The notes under the pieces were generated by a model. That model worked only from the letters and a program-made list of their open reading frames with translations, was not told where the DNA came from and did not search any database. This document shows, piece after piece, positions 53,664-61,882 of a DNA stretch of 64,000 bases. The translations under genes were made by a program, and so were the position numbers. Origin of the DNA: Roseateles sp. XES5 (lineage in GTDB: Bacteria; Pseudomonadota; Alphaproteobacteria; Rhizobiales; Rhizobiaceae); the NCBI RefSeq assembly GCF_020535545.1, contig NZ_CP084753.1, forward strand, positions 496,001-560,000, given 5' to 3'. Numbering within the stretch: the stretch's first letter is position 1; every line of letters starts with the position of its first letter.

Positions 53664-55829
53664 CTACGCCGCGCGGCCCATACGCTGGCCCTGGCCCGGC
53701 GCCTCGGTGCGAAAACGCTCCAGCATGGCAGCAAGACCCTGCGCCTCGCCCACAAGGCAGGCGGCGGCCGCGTTCATCTCCTCCACCATCGCCGCATTGC
53801 TTTGCGTCGCCTGGTCCATGACGTTGACCGCCTCGTTGACCTGCTGCAGCCCGCCGGACTGCTCGTGCGCCGCCATGGCGATGGCGTCCATATGGTCGTG
53901 GATCGACTGGACGAGATCTAAGATCGTGCCGAGACCGCCGCCCGTCGCGCCGACCAGCTTCACGCCGTCCTCGACACGCGCCTGCGAGGTGGTGATCAGG
54001 GTCTTGATCTCCTTGGCGGCCTCGGCGCTGCGCTGGGCCAGCGCGCGCACCTCGGAGGCCACGACCGCGAAGCCCTTGCCGTGCTCACCGGCGCGGGCGG
54101 CCTCCACGGCCGCGTTCAGGGCCAGGATATTGGTCTGGAAGGCGATGCCGTCGATGGTGCCGATGATCTGGCTGATCTGTCGCGAGGAATCCTCGATGCC
54201 GTGCATTGCCTGGATCGCGTCCTCCGCCACGCCGGAGAACCTGCGGGCATTGCCGCGCGTCTCGCTGACGAGGTCGCGCACCTCGCCGGTGCGCTGCGAG
54301 GTGGCGTGCACATTGGCGCTGATCTCCTCCAGCGCCGCGGCGGTCTCTTCCAGCGAGGCGGCCTGCGCTTCGGTGCGGCGGGCGAGGTTGTCGGAGGCCG
54401 CGGAAATCTCCGTGCTGCCGCCATGCACCACCTTCACCGCCTGCCCGACCGTGGCGAGCGCCGTGCGGAGCTGGCGCACCGAGCCGTTGAAATCATGGCG
54501 CAGCGGCTCGAATTGCGGGGCGAAGGCGTCATCGATCTCGCAGAGAAGATCGCCGGAGGCGAGACGGTTCAGACCGGCGGCGAGCGAACCGGTCGCAGCC
54601 TGCAGGCGGCTCTCCGCCTGCTCGGCGGCGTCGCGCTCGATGCGCTGGCGCTCCAGGTCTGCATTGCGGCGGCTCTCTTCGGCTTCCGCCTCCAGTTCGC
54701 CGTTGCGGATCGCCGCGCCGCGGAAGACGTCGACGCAGCGCGCCATCTCACCGACGAGATCGCGCCGGGCGACGAAGGGCACGGCCTCGACGGTCTCGCC
54801 TTCGGCCAGCGCCAGCATGCGGCGGCAGATCGCCCGCACCATCTTCGAGACGGTGCGCACGGTCAGGAGGCAGAGCGCCAGAGCGCCGAGGAAGATGCCG
54901 GCCGACAGCATCAGCACGGATTGCAGCCGCCATTCGAGATGGGCGATACGCTCGCCGGTCAAGCGCTCCAGGAGGACCGAGGTCTCGTCGACGACGGCGT
55001 TGACGAGATCGGCCTGCGCATTGGCCGCGGCCATCCAGCGGTCCACTGCCGCAGCGTCTGCCGCCGCCGGCGGGGCCGCGTACATCGCTTCGAGTGTCCT
55101 GTCGAGGAAGGCGCCGTCGGGACTACCCCGGAAGGCCGTCAGCTTTTCCACCTGCGCCGGCGGCAGGAATTCGGCGATCTTCTGGTTATAGACGACACGC
55201 AGGTTTCGCGCGTAGAGCAGGAACGCGACATCGCCGGGCGCAAGCGATCCGCCACCGAGATAGTGCTTGCCGTAGTCGATCTCGATCTGGCCGGCATCGC
55301 CCACCTGCAACAGCGCATGATAACCGTCGATCAGCCGGGAAAGCGCAAGGTCGTCGATGGTCGCCGCCGAGCGCCGCACGAGGTCAAGACCCGCAGCCGA
55401 GGCCGGCTGAAGCACGGCCAGCGCCTCATTGAGATCGGATTCGCCCGTTGCGTCCACATGGCCGCGATACGTGGCCAATCCTTCGAGCTTCGTGCGGATG
55501 GTGCCCACATCGCTCTCGATCGTGCCGTCGCGGTTGCCTTCGGCCTTCCAGTCCTCGAAGGCCGCGTTGAGGTCCACCAGCGCCTCGTCCGTCACCGCGC
55601 GCTGGCGGGTGCGGGTATCGGCCGTCGAAAAACCTTCGGCCGGCAGAGCCTGCGCGATCTTGCGGCCGGCTTCAGCAAGGCGCTGCACCACCATCTGCCG
55701 CTGCATCACCTCGTATTTGTCATAGGCCTCGGACACCGCCTCGCCTCCCAGCCACAGAAAGGCGAGGAGCGGCGCGACGGCGATGAGATAAAGAAGCTGC
55801 TGTAACGAAAATCTGGACACGAACCCCAC
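53664..55829 (-). CDS. methyl-accepting chemotaxis protein with long periplasmic helical sensor
   Basis: 721 residues. TM1 at about 8-28; a periplasmic all-helical region of about 280 residues of the nitrate/nitrite-sensing (NIT)-like type (VFLLYARNLRVVYNQKIAEF region); TM2 at about 315-335; HAMP; and the cytoplasmic signalling hairpin tip IDGIAFQTNILALNAAVEA, AARAGEHGKGFAVVASEVRA. No C-terminal CheR/CheB pentapeptide (ends GQRMGRAA). It relays a chemoeffector signal to CheA/CheW. Convergent with marR, whose operon imports a catabolic substrate; a functional link is possible but unproven. The NIT assignment is by general pattern only. Confidence 0.85.
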   Translation of the reverse strand: MGFVSRFSLQQLLYLIAVAPLLAFLWLGGEAVSEAYDKYEVMQRQMVVQRLAEAGRKIAQALPAEGFSTADTRTRQRAVTDEALVDLNAAFEDWKAEGNRDGTIESDVGTIRTKLEGLATYRGHVDATGESDLNEALAVLQPASAAGLDLVRRSAATIDDLALSRLIDGYHALLQVGDAGQIEIDYGKHYLGGGSLAPGDVAFLLYARNLRVVYNQKIAEFLPPAQVEKLTAFRGSPDGAFLDRTLEAMYAAPPAAADAAAVDRWMAAANAQADLVNAVVDETSVLLERLTGERIAHLEWRLQSVLMLSAGIFLGALALCLLTVRTVSKMVRAICRRMLALAEGETVEAVPFVARRDLVGEMARCVDVFRGAAIRNGELEAEAEESRRNADLERQRIERDAAEQAESRLQAATGSLAAGLNRLASGDLLCEIDDAFAPQFEPLRHDFNGSVRQLRTALATVGQAVKVVHGGSTEISAASDNLARRTEAQAASLEETAAALEEISANVHATSQRTGEVRDLVSETRGNARRFSGVAEDAIQAMHGIEDSSRQISQIIGTIDGIAFQTNILALNAAVEAARAGEHGKGFAVVASEVRALAQRSAEAAKEIKTLITTSQARVEDGVKLVGATGGGLGTILDLVQSIHDHMDAIAMAAHEQSGGLQQVNEAVNVMDQATQSNAAMVEEMNAAAACLVGEAQGLAAMLERFRTEAPGQGQRMGRAA

Positions 55830-55934
55830 CTATGTTTTTATAATAACATATTTACGCGATGGTACTAAAGTATCCTTAAACAGAGGTTACGGCCCTCCTG
55901 GAAATCCCGCTATTTCAGGGCATTATGGCGGGTT

Positions 55935-56918
55935 TCAAAGGCTTTCCGTCATCTCCGCGGCGAGCGCACGCACGTCGGCAACATAGCGCCGCAGGCGATC
56001 GGCATTGTCCGGCAGGTCCGGCCGCTCCGCCGCCCAGCCGATATAGGTGAGCGCCCGCAGCAGCAGGAATAATGGCAGATGCGCGAACGCCGTCTGGGCC
56101 TGCGGACGGACACCGGCATAACCTTCCAGCAATGCGCTGCGGAACAGCGGATAGTCCGGCTCCCGCCGGTTGCGCAGCAGCGTCGTCGCAAGATCGAACA
56201 GGCGGAAGCCGAAGCCACAATCGTCGAAATCGATGAAGGCGACCGCACCCTTTCGCACGAAAATGTTCTCCCGCACGATATCCGCGTGGATCAACCCGTA
56301 GTCGAGCCCCGGCGTGGCCGCCGCGAGCCGGGTTGAAAGCGTCGTCCGCAATGCCGTCAGATAGGCCCGGTCTTCGGCCGGCAGCGCCGGACAATCCCAG
56401 AACCGGCCCCAGAACGGCGCCTCGCCGAGCAGGCCCGCCGTATCCCAGGCCGGCCGCTCGAAACCGACCGGCTGCTGGAAGGCGTCGGCCGCACCGTGCA
56501 GCAACGCCATTTCGCGGCCCACCGCGCGGAAAATGCCCGGCAGGTCACGTCCCTCGGACACCAGGGGCGTTCCGGTCTCGCCGAGCGGCTCACCGTCCAC
56601 CCAGCAGATGAGATCGGCATGGAACGGCCCCTCGCCGAAGGCGACGAGCAGATCCCCGTTCCGCGCCGGGATCGGCTGCGGTACGGCAAGCCCGCGATCG
56701 CGCAGGCTCGCCATGAAGGCGAGTTCCGAAGCGAGCGCCGCGCCGGAATGATAGGCCGGGCGGTGCAGCCGCAACGCGGCCGGCTCGCCCCAGGCCAGCC
56801 GCACCTTGAAGACCGCGTTCTCGCGATACTTGATCAGCTCCGGCACCTGCTCCGGCAGGTCCCAGTGGGCAATGGCGGCAATCGCCCGGTCCGTCAGGGT
56901 CTCGACGATGCCTTCCAT
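55935..56918 (-). CDS. APH/ChoK-fold small-molecule kinase (hydroxylysine-kinase-like)
   Basis: 327 residues. Aminoglycoside-phosphotransferase fold with N-lobe YRENAVFKVRLAWGEPAALR, catalytic loop YGLIHADIVRENIFV (His-x-Asp ... Asn) and metal motif VAFIDFDDCGFGFRLFDLAT. It phosphorylates an alcohol on a small molecule. The start is 4 bp downstream of the stop of a class III aminotransferase of the AGXT2L phospho-lyase type (56923). In animals an AGPHD1-type kinase and an AGXT2L-type phospho-lyase act in sequence on hydroxylysine; this adjacency suggests the same logic. The substrate is inferred, not shown. Confidence 0.8.
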   Translation of the reverse strand: MEGIVETLTDRAIAAIAHWDLPEQVPELIKYRENAVFKVRLAWGEPAALRLHRPAYHSGAALASELAFMASLRDRGLAVPQPIPARNGDLLVAFGEGPFHADLICWVDGEPLGETGTPLVSEGRDLPGIFRAVGREMALLHGAADAFQQPVGFERPAWDTAGLLGEAPFWGRFWDCPALPAEDRAYLTALRTTLSTRLAAATPGLDYGLIHADIVRENIFVRKGAVAFIDFDDCGFGFRLFDLATTLLRNRREPDYPLFRSALLEGYAGVRPQAQTAFAHLPLFLLLRALTYIGWAAERPDLPDNADRLRRYVADVRALAAEMTESL

Positions 56919-56922
56919 CGGC

Positions 56923-58206
56923 TCAAAGCCCGCCCAGAACGTCGTCGAGCGTCGCGAGCATCAGGTCGGCATTCTCCCTGGAGAAGGGCATGGGCGGGCG
57001 GATCTTGGTGGCGTTCTGGTGAATGCCGAGCTTGCCCATCAGCACGCCGCGCTCGCGCATGCCGTTGATGACGCGGGTGGCGATGTCTGCCGCGGGGGTC
57101 TTCTCCTGCCGGTCGAGCACCAGTTCGGCGCCGAAGAACAGGCCGCTGCCGCGCACATTGCCGATCAACGCATGTTTTTCGCCGAGCTTCTGCAGGCCCT
57201 GACGGGCATGGGCGCCGACATCGAGGGCGTTTGCCTGCAGCGTCTCGTCCTCCAGCACGTCGAGCACGGCCATGGCCGCCGCACAGGAGACCGGGTTACC
57301 GCCGAAGGTGTTGAAGTAGCGGAAGGCCTTGCGGAAAGCGTTCAGCGTATCCGTTCCCGCGACCACACCGCCGACAGGATGACCGTTGGCCATCGGCTTG
57401 CCGAGCGTGACGATATCGGGGACGATGCCCGCCTTCTGATGGCCCCACATATGGGTGCCGGTGCGGCCGAAGCCGGGCTGCACCTCGTCGCAGATGACGA
57501 CACCGCCAGCCTTCTTCACCGCCGCGACCGCCGGGGCGAGGAAATTCTCCGGCAGGTCCGGGAAACCCTCATTGGCGAAGAAGGGATCGATGATCAGCGC
57601 GGAAAAGCCGAAGGGCGTTTCGGCGAGCGAGGCGATGGCCTCCTCCACCTTCGCCGCGAAGGCCGCGGCAAAGGCCGCGCCCCCCTCTCCGCCGAGCGGA
57701 CGATAGGCGTCCGGCGCCGGCACATGGCGCACATGGCCGCCATAACCGCCGACGGGCGGCATGCGGGTCGAAAGCTGCGACACCGCCGTCGTGTTGCCGT
57801 GATAGGTGAAGTCGGTGGCGATGACGCCGGTCCTGCCCGTCACGGCTTGCGCCATGCGCAGCGCCACGTCGTTCGCCTCGCTGCCGGTGCAGGTGAGGAT
57901 CGCCGTATCGAGGCTCGCATCGAAGGTGGCGGTCAGGCGCTCGACATAGTCGAGAATGCCTTCATGCAGATAGCGGGTGTGGGTGTTGAGCGTCGCGGCC
58001 TGCCGGCAGATCGCCTCCACCACACGCGGGTGGCAATGGCCGACATGCGGCACATTGTTGTAGCAGTCGAGATATTTCCGCCCGTCCGCATCCCACAGCC
58101 ACACGCCCTCGCCCTTCACCAGATGGACCGGATCCTCGTAGAAGAGCGACATGTTGCGGCCGAGCAGTTTTTCGCGCCGGGCGCGCAGGGATTGCGTCTC
58201 GCCCAT
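56923..58206 (-). CDS. class III PLP enzyme, amino-alcohol-phosphate phospho-lyase type
   Basis: 427 residues from ATG 58206. N-terminal YLDCYNNVPHVGHCHPRVVE and LNTHTRYLHEGILDYVERL match the AGXT2L (ethanolamine-phosphate/phosphohydroxylysine phospho-lyase) subgroup closely. TGSEANDVALRMAQ, DFTYHGNTTAVSQLST, CDEVQPGFGRTG and the PLP-Lys loop TLGKPMANGHPVGG follow. It eliminates phosphate from an O-phosphorylated amino alcohol, giving an aldehyde and ammonia. It overlaps functionally with the kinase downstream. A conventional omega-aminotransferase is the alternative. Confidence 0.8.
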   Translation of the reverse strand: MGETQSLRARREKLLGRNMSLFYEDPVHLVKGEGVWLWDADGRKYLDCYNNVPHVGHCHPRVVEAICRQAATLNTHTRYLHEGILDYVERLTATFDASLDTAILTCTGSEANDVALRMAQAVTGRTGVIATDFTYHGNTTAVSQLSTRMPPVGGYGGHVRHVPAPDAYRPLGGEGGAAFAAAFAAKVEEAIASLAETPFGFSALIIDPFFANEGFPDLPENFLAPAVAAVKKAGGVVICDEVQPGFGRTGTHMWGHQKAGIVPDIVTLGKPMANGHPVGGVVAGTDTLNAFRKAFRYFNTFGGNPVSCAAAMAVLDVLEDETLQANALDVGAHARQGLQKLGEKHALIGNVRGSGLFFGAELVLDRQEKTPAADIATRVINGMRERGVLMGKLGIHQNATKIRPPMPFSRENADLMLATLDDVLGGL

Positions 58207-58211
58207 CGTAC

Positions 58212-59567
58212 TCACCCTTGAGCCGCCGAAAGCCCCGCATCGAGCGCCGAGACGATCTTCTGGACGTCGGCGGCGGTGATGACGAGCGGGGGCGAGATGA
58301 TGACGTTGGCGCCGGACGTGCGGACCATGACGCCGGCCTCGTAGGCGGTGTCGTAGACCTTCTGCACCACGTCCTTGGCGGCAGCGCTTTTCTTCGCCCG
58401 GTCTGAGACCAGCTCCAGCGCGGCCATCAGGCCCCGGCCGCGCACGTCGCCGACAAGCTCGTGCTTGACCTTCAACCCTTCGAGACCGGCCATCAGCTCG
58501 ACGCCGCGCGCGGCGGCGTTGGCGGCGGTGTCGGCCTTCGCGGTCTCCTTCAGCGTGGCGAGCGCGGCCGCCGCGCCCACCGGATGACCGGAATAGGTAT
58601 AGCCGTGGCCGATGGCGCCGAAGCTGTCCTTGTTGCTCTCGAAGGCGTTTGCCACCCGGTCGCAGATCATTACTGCGCCGAAGGGGAAGTAGCCGTTGGT
58701 GATGGCCTTGGCGGTCGTCATCATGTCGGGCTTGACGCCCCAGCCGCGCGAGCCGGTCCACGCGCCGGTGCGGCCGAAGGCGGTGATCACCTCGTCGGCG
58801 ATGAGGAGAATGCCGTGCTTGTCGCAGATGGCGCGCATCAGCGGCATGAAGGTTTCGTGCGGCACGATCACGCCGCCTGCGCCCAGCACAGGCTCCATGA
58901 TGAAGGCGGCGATGGTGTCGGCGCCCTGGAAGGCGATCTCATCCTCGAACTGGCGGGCGATAGCCTGCGCGATCTCGGCCGGATCGGTGGTGTTGAAGGG
59001 GTTACGGTAGGGATAGGGCGCGGCGAGATGGAAAACGCCCGGCAGCAACGGTTCGTAGTTGCGGCGGAAATTGGCGTTGCCGTTGACCGAAGCGCCGCCG
59101 AAATGCGTGCCGTGATACCCCTTCTTCAGCGCGACGAACTTGGTGCGTTCCGGCTGGCCATTGATCTTGTGGAACTGACGGGCGAGACGCAGCGCCGTCT
59201 CGACCGAATCCGAACCGCCCGAGGTGAAGAAGGCACGCGTCAGCCCGTCTTCCTTGAAGAATTCGGCCAATTCGTAGGAAAGCTCGATCAGCGGCGAATT
59301 GGTGGTGCCGCGGAAGGTGGAATAGTAGGGCAGCGCGTCCAGCTGGTCGCGGATCGCCTGTTTCACCGGCTCGCAGGAATAGCCGAGATTGACGTTCCAC
59401 AGGCCGCCGACGGCATCCAGCACCGTCTTGCCGTGAATGTCGACCACCTCGACGCCCGCGCCGCCATTGATGATGCGCGGGGGCTTGGCCTGCATCTCGG
59501 CGGGATGGGCCATCGGATGCCAGAGATGGCGGGCGTTGTTCTCGATCAGGAAGTTGGAATCGCGCAT
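58212..59567 (-). CDS. class III omega-aminotransferase
   Basis: 451 residues from ATG 59567 (GAAAGGAA upstream). Class III features: VVDIHGKTVLDAVGGLWNVN, TSGGSDSVETALRLARQFHK, KKGYHGTHFGGASVNG, IADEVITAFGRTGAWTGS and the PLP-Lys loop TTAKAITNGYFPFGAV. It resembles beta-alanine/taurine:pyruvate-type aminotransferases that move terminal amino groups to pyruvate. It is 5 bp upstream of the phospho-lyase-like gene in the same operon. The pathway therefore has two different ways to release an amino group. Confidence 0.87.
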   Translation of the reverse strand: MRDSNFLIENNARHLWHPMAHPAEMQAKPPRIINGGAGVEVVDIHGKTVLDAVGGLWNVNLGYSCEPVKQAIRDQLDALPYYSTFRGTTNSPLIELSYELAEFFKEDGLTRAFFTSGGSDSVETALRLARQFHKINGQPERTKFVALKKGYHGTHFGGASVNGNANFRRNYEPLLPGVFHLAAPYPYRNPFNTTDPAEIAQAIARQFEDEIAFQGADTIAAFIMEPVLGAGGVIVPHETFMPLMRAICDKHGILLIADEVITAFGRTGAWTGSRGWGVKPDMMTTAKAITNGYFPFGAVMICDRVANAFESNKDSFGAIGHGYTYSGHPVGAAAALATLKETAKADTAANAAARGVELMAGLEGLKVKHELVGDVRGRGLMAALELVSDRAKKSAAAKDVVQKVYDTAYEAGVMVRTSGANVIISPPLVITAADVQKIVSALDAGLSAAQG

Positions 59568-59578
59568 GGGATTTCCTT

Positions 59579-60223
59579 TCAAAGGCCAAGCATGGTCAGC
59601 GCCTGCGCATAGCTTTCGGCAGGCCGGGTCACGTCAAAATGCACGTAGGGCAGGTTCACGGCTTCCGCCCCCTCGATGTTCTTCTTCTGGTCGTCGACGA
59701 AGACGCAGTCCGCCCGGTCGATGCCGATCTCGGCGAGCACCTGTTCATAGGCGCGCGGATCGGGCTTGAGAATTTTCGTATAGGTGGCGTCGACGATGAC
59801 ATCGAACAGCTCGATCAGCGGGAAGCGCTTGCGGAAGTCCACGCCGTAGAAGAGGTCGAGTTCGTTGGAGAGGATGGCGAGCTTCAGACCTGCCTCCTTC
59901 GCCTTGAGGATCGCATCCCGCGCCTCCGGGCGCAGCACCAGTTCGGCGTCCGCCCCCCGCGCCCGCTGGACGAAGGTCTTCATGTCCGTCCAGTCCTCGC
60001 CGAGCAGCGCGCCGACCTCGCGGGTGCGGGTCATCCAGTAGTCGCGCTCGGTGATCACGCGCGCCTGCATGGAAACCCAGAGCGGATCGGTTGCGGGGTC
60101 GAAGGGGCCGCGCCAGGTGAGCGTGCCGGCGGGCAGGCCGAGCGCGCGTTCGGTGATGTCATGCGTCTCGAACAGCGTGCGGGTGACGACCCCGCCGAAA
60201 TCCAGAATAAGGGCTTTCGTCAT
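59579..60223 (-). CDS. HAD-superfamily hydrolase
   Basis: 214 residues with the four HAD motifs: LILDFGGVV (nucleophile Asp-x-Gly variant), LAILSNE (motif II), TKILKPDPRAYE (motif III Lys) and CVFVDDQKKNI (motif IV). The helical cap lies after motif I. The DFGG start is closer to haloacid-dehalogenase/phosphatase-like proteins of the GGV type, and some of these lack the second catalytic Asp, as here. It lies between the aminotransferase and UPF0261 genes, overlapping the latter by 4 bp. It may remove a phosphate. Confidence 0.83.
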   Translation of the reverse strand: MTKALILDFGGVVTRTLFETHDITERALGLPAGTLTWRGPFDPATDPLWVSMQARVITERDYWMTRTREVGALLGEDWTDMKTFVQRARGADAELVLRPEARDAILKAKEAGLKLAILSNELDLFYGVDFRKRFPLIELFDVIVDATYTKILKPDPRAYEQVLAEIGIDRADCVFVDDQKKNIEGAEAVNLPYVHFDVTRPAESYAQALTMLGL

Positions 60224-61476
60224 GCAATGCGGCCTTTCTCGACGATGCCTTCGGCGACCCAGCGGTCGAAGACCTCCATGGCCTTGAGGGCGAATTCAGG
60301 GGCGTTGATATGCGCATCGACCTCGGAAAAGGCGACGGAGGCGGGCATGACCGTGCGCATCTCGTCGAGGAAGGCAGTGAGCGCCGCCGGCTCATGCAGC
60401 GGCTCGCCTTCCTGGTCCCACTCCTGCAGACCCTGCGCCGGCAGAAGGAAGGCGACGGGGGCGCTCGCTGCCGCCATCCGCTCCGCGACGACGCGGGCGA
60501 CGGCTCGGCGCTGCTCCGGCGAGACGGTGACGGAGGCGATCAGCCGGTTGTGGGCATGATAGGGCCGGCCCTCGAAACGATCGGGCGTCTCCTGCCAGGC
60601 GGGCATGTCCACCATATCGACCGCGCCGGGAGCGATGATCTGCGGGATGCCGGCACGGCCGGCATTTTCCATGCGATCCGGGCCTGACGTTACCACCGAT
60701 CCGTTCTCGGCATTGGTGACTTCCTGAATGCAGAAGTCGAAGACGGCGGCAAATTCCCCACGCGCGGCGACGGCCTCGTAGGCCCGCCCACCCATGCCGG
60801 TGGAATGGAAGACCGCGACGTCGTAGCCGCGCCGTTCCAGCTCCGGCTTCAGCACCTTCATGTATTTGAGGCAGGAGGAACCGAGAGAGGTCATGCCGAT
60901 CAGCGGCCGCGCGCGGCCCGGCTTCTCGACGGCCTTCGCCGCGCCGACCACCGCGCCGCAGGCCTGCGACAGCACCGCCCGGCAAATCGGGTTCAGCCCG
61001 TAGAGCCCACCCGCCCACAGGATCATCATCAGGTCCGGCGCGATGCGCTCGGGCGGCAGGAGATGGGAATAGGCGATGGTGGAGACGATAAATTTCGGCG
61101 TGCCGAGCGGCAGGGTGGCAGCGACGTCGAGCGCAAGATCGGTGCCGAGCGAACCGCCGAGCGCGATCATGCCGTCCACCTCCCCGGCCTCGCAAAGACC
61201 GCGCACCAGCGTCACCGCGCCCTTGGCCATCAGCGCCATGGCGGAGTTCTCGTCGCCGCTGTCGAGGATCGCCGGGATGCTCGTGCCGGCGGCGGCGGCA
61301 ACCTGGTGCTTGGAATGGTCGGGCACATAGGGCGGATCGCCGAGGATGCTGACATCCACCATGACGGGGATGCCGCCCGCCTGGCCGATGACCTCGGCCA
61401 TGTACAGAAGTTCCTCGCTCTTGGTGTCGCCGGTGCCGATCACCAGAATATGGGGCAGACGGGCGCTTGCGCTCAT
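60220..61476 (-). CDS. Tm-1-like ATP-binding (UPF0261) protein
   Basis: 418 residues from ATG 61476 (GAGGAGG upstream). UPF0261/Tm-1-like pattern: HILVIGTGDTKSEELLYMAE, VDVSILGDPP, IALGGSLGTDLALDVAATLP, MTSLGSSCLKYM and IIAPGAVDMVDM. The family binds ATP and often pairs with a PEP-hydrolase-like TIM-barrel gene, but no such gene is present here. First gene of the five-gene minus-strand operon; function in this pathway unknown. Confidence 0.85.
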   Translation of the reverse strand: MSASARLPHILVIGTGDTKSEELLYMAEVIGQAGGIPVMVDVSILGDPPYVPDHSKHQVAAAAGTSIPAILDSGDENSAMALMAKGAVTLVRGLCEAGEVDGMIALGGSLGTDLALDVAATLPLGTPKFIVSTIAYSHLLPPERIAPDLMMILWAGGLYGLNPICRAVLSQACGAVVGAAKAVEKPGRARPLIGMTSLGSSCLKYMKVLKPELERRGYDVAVFHSTGMGGRAYEAVAARGEFAAVFDFCIQEVTNAENGSVVTSGPDRMENAGRAGIPQIIAPGAVDMVDMPAWQETPDRFEGRPYHAHNRLIASVTVSPEQRRAVARVVAERMAAASAPVAFLLPAQGLQEWDQEGEPLHEPAALTAFLDEMRTVMPASVAFSEVDAHINAPEFALKAMEVFDRWVAEGIVEKGRIA

Positions 61477-61651
61477 CAAACCGTATCCTCCTCGTTTGCC
61501 TTCAGGCTCCACGAAGACGCCCATCTGGTCCGCCTCGCGTCAAGCCCGTCCGTCCGCCCGCCTCCTCCGGCGTCTCGCGAACGAATATACTTAACATGCG
61601 AATTAATCTGGCAGGAAGTTCCGCGCATTGCAAGTCTATATTTAAAATCAT

Positions 61652-61668
61652 GGTTCACATAGTGAACC
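61652..61668. promoter_or_regulatory. perfect dyad GGTTCAC-ATA-GTGAACC
   Basis: 17-bp palindrome in the divergent region, about 180 bp from the UPF0261 start. The 7-bp arms and 3-bp spacer suit IclR- or GntR-type regulators; no such regulator gene lies adjacent. Confidence 0.6.
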
Positions 61669-61797
61669 GAAACACTAGGAGCGTCAGCGCCGCGGTTCCC
61701 TGCCGGAAGCGGTCCAACACCTTGATATCAAAGGCCGTCGACCATCCTGCCGACCATTGCCCGAGGCGCCCTTCAATTTACTTCACATGTTTATTAT

Positions 61798-61811
61798 TTG
61801 ATCTGGATCAA
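61798..61811 (+). promoter_or_regulatory. perfect FixK/FNR-type box before hpaD
   Basis: TTGAT-CTGG-ATCAA, an exact anaerobox. Its centre (61804.5) is about 41 bp upstream of the start of transcription expected from the TATCCT -10 at 61833-61838, which is the class II activation position. Confidence 0.75.
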
Positions 61812-61882
61812 CGTCCGCTCTTCCCGTTTCGCTATCCTTCATCCCCAGGGAAGGTCCCCGAACGGCCAAGGAGGAGAAGGTC

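Larger units (their letters stand above)
61477..61882. other. 406-bp divergent regulatory region
   Basis: It lies between the UPF0261 operon (minus) and hpaD (plus). It contains an AT-rich promoter-like stretch (61580-61670) with a perfect 7-bp dyad and, nearer to hpaD, a perfect FixK/FNR box with a TATCCT -10. No gene of its own is evident. Confidence 0.7.
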
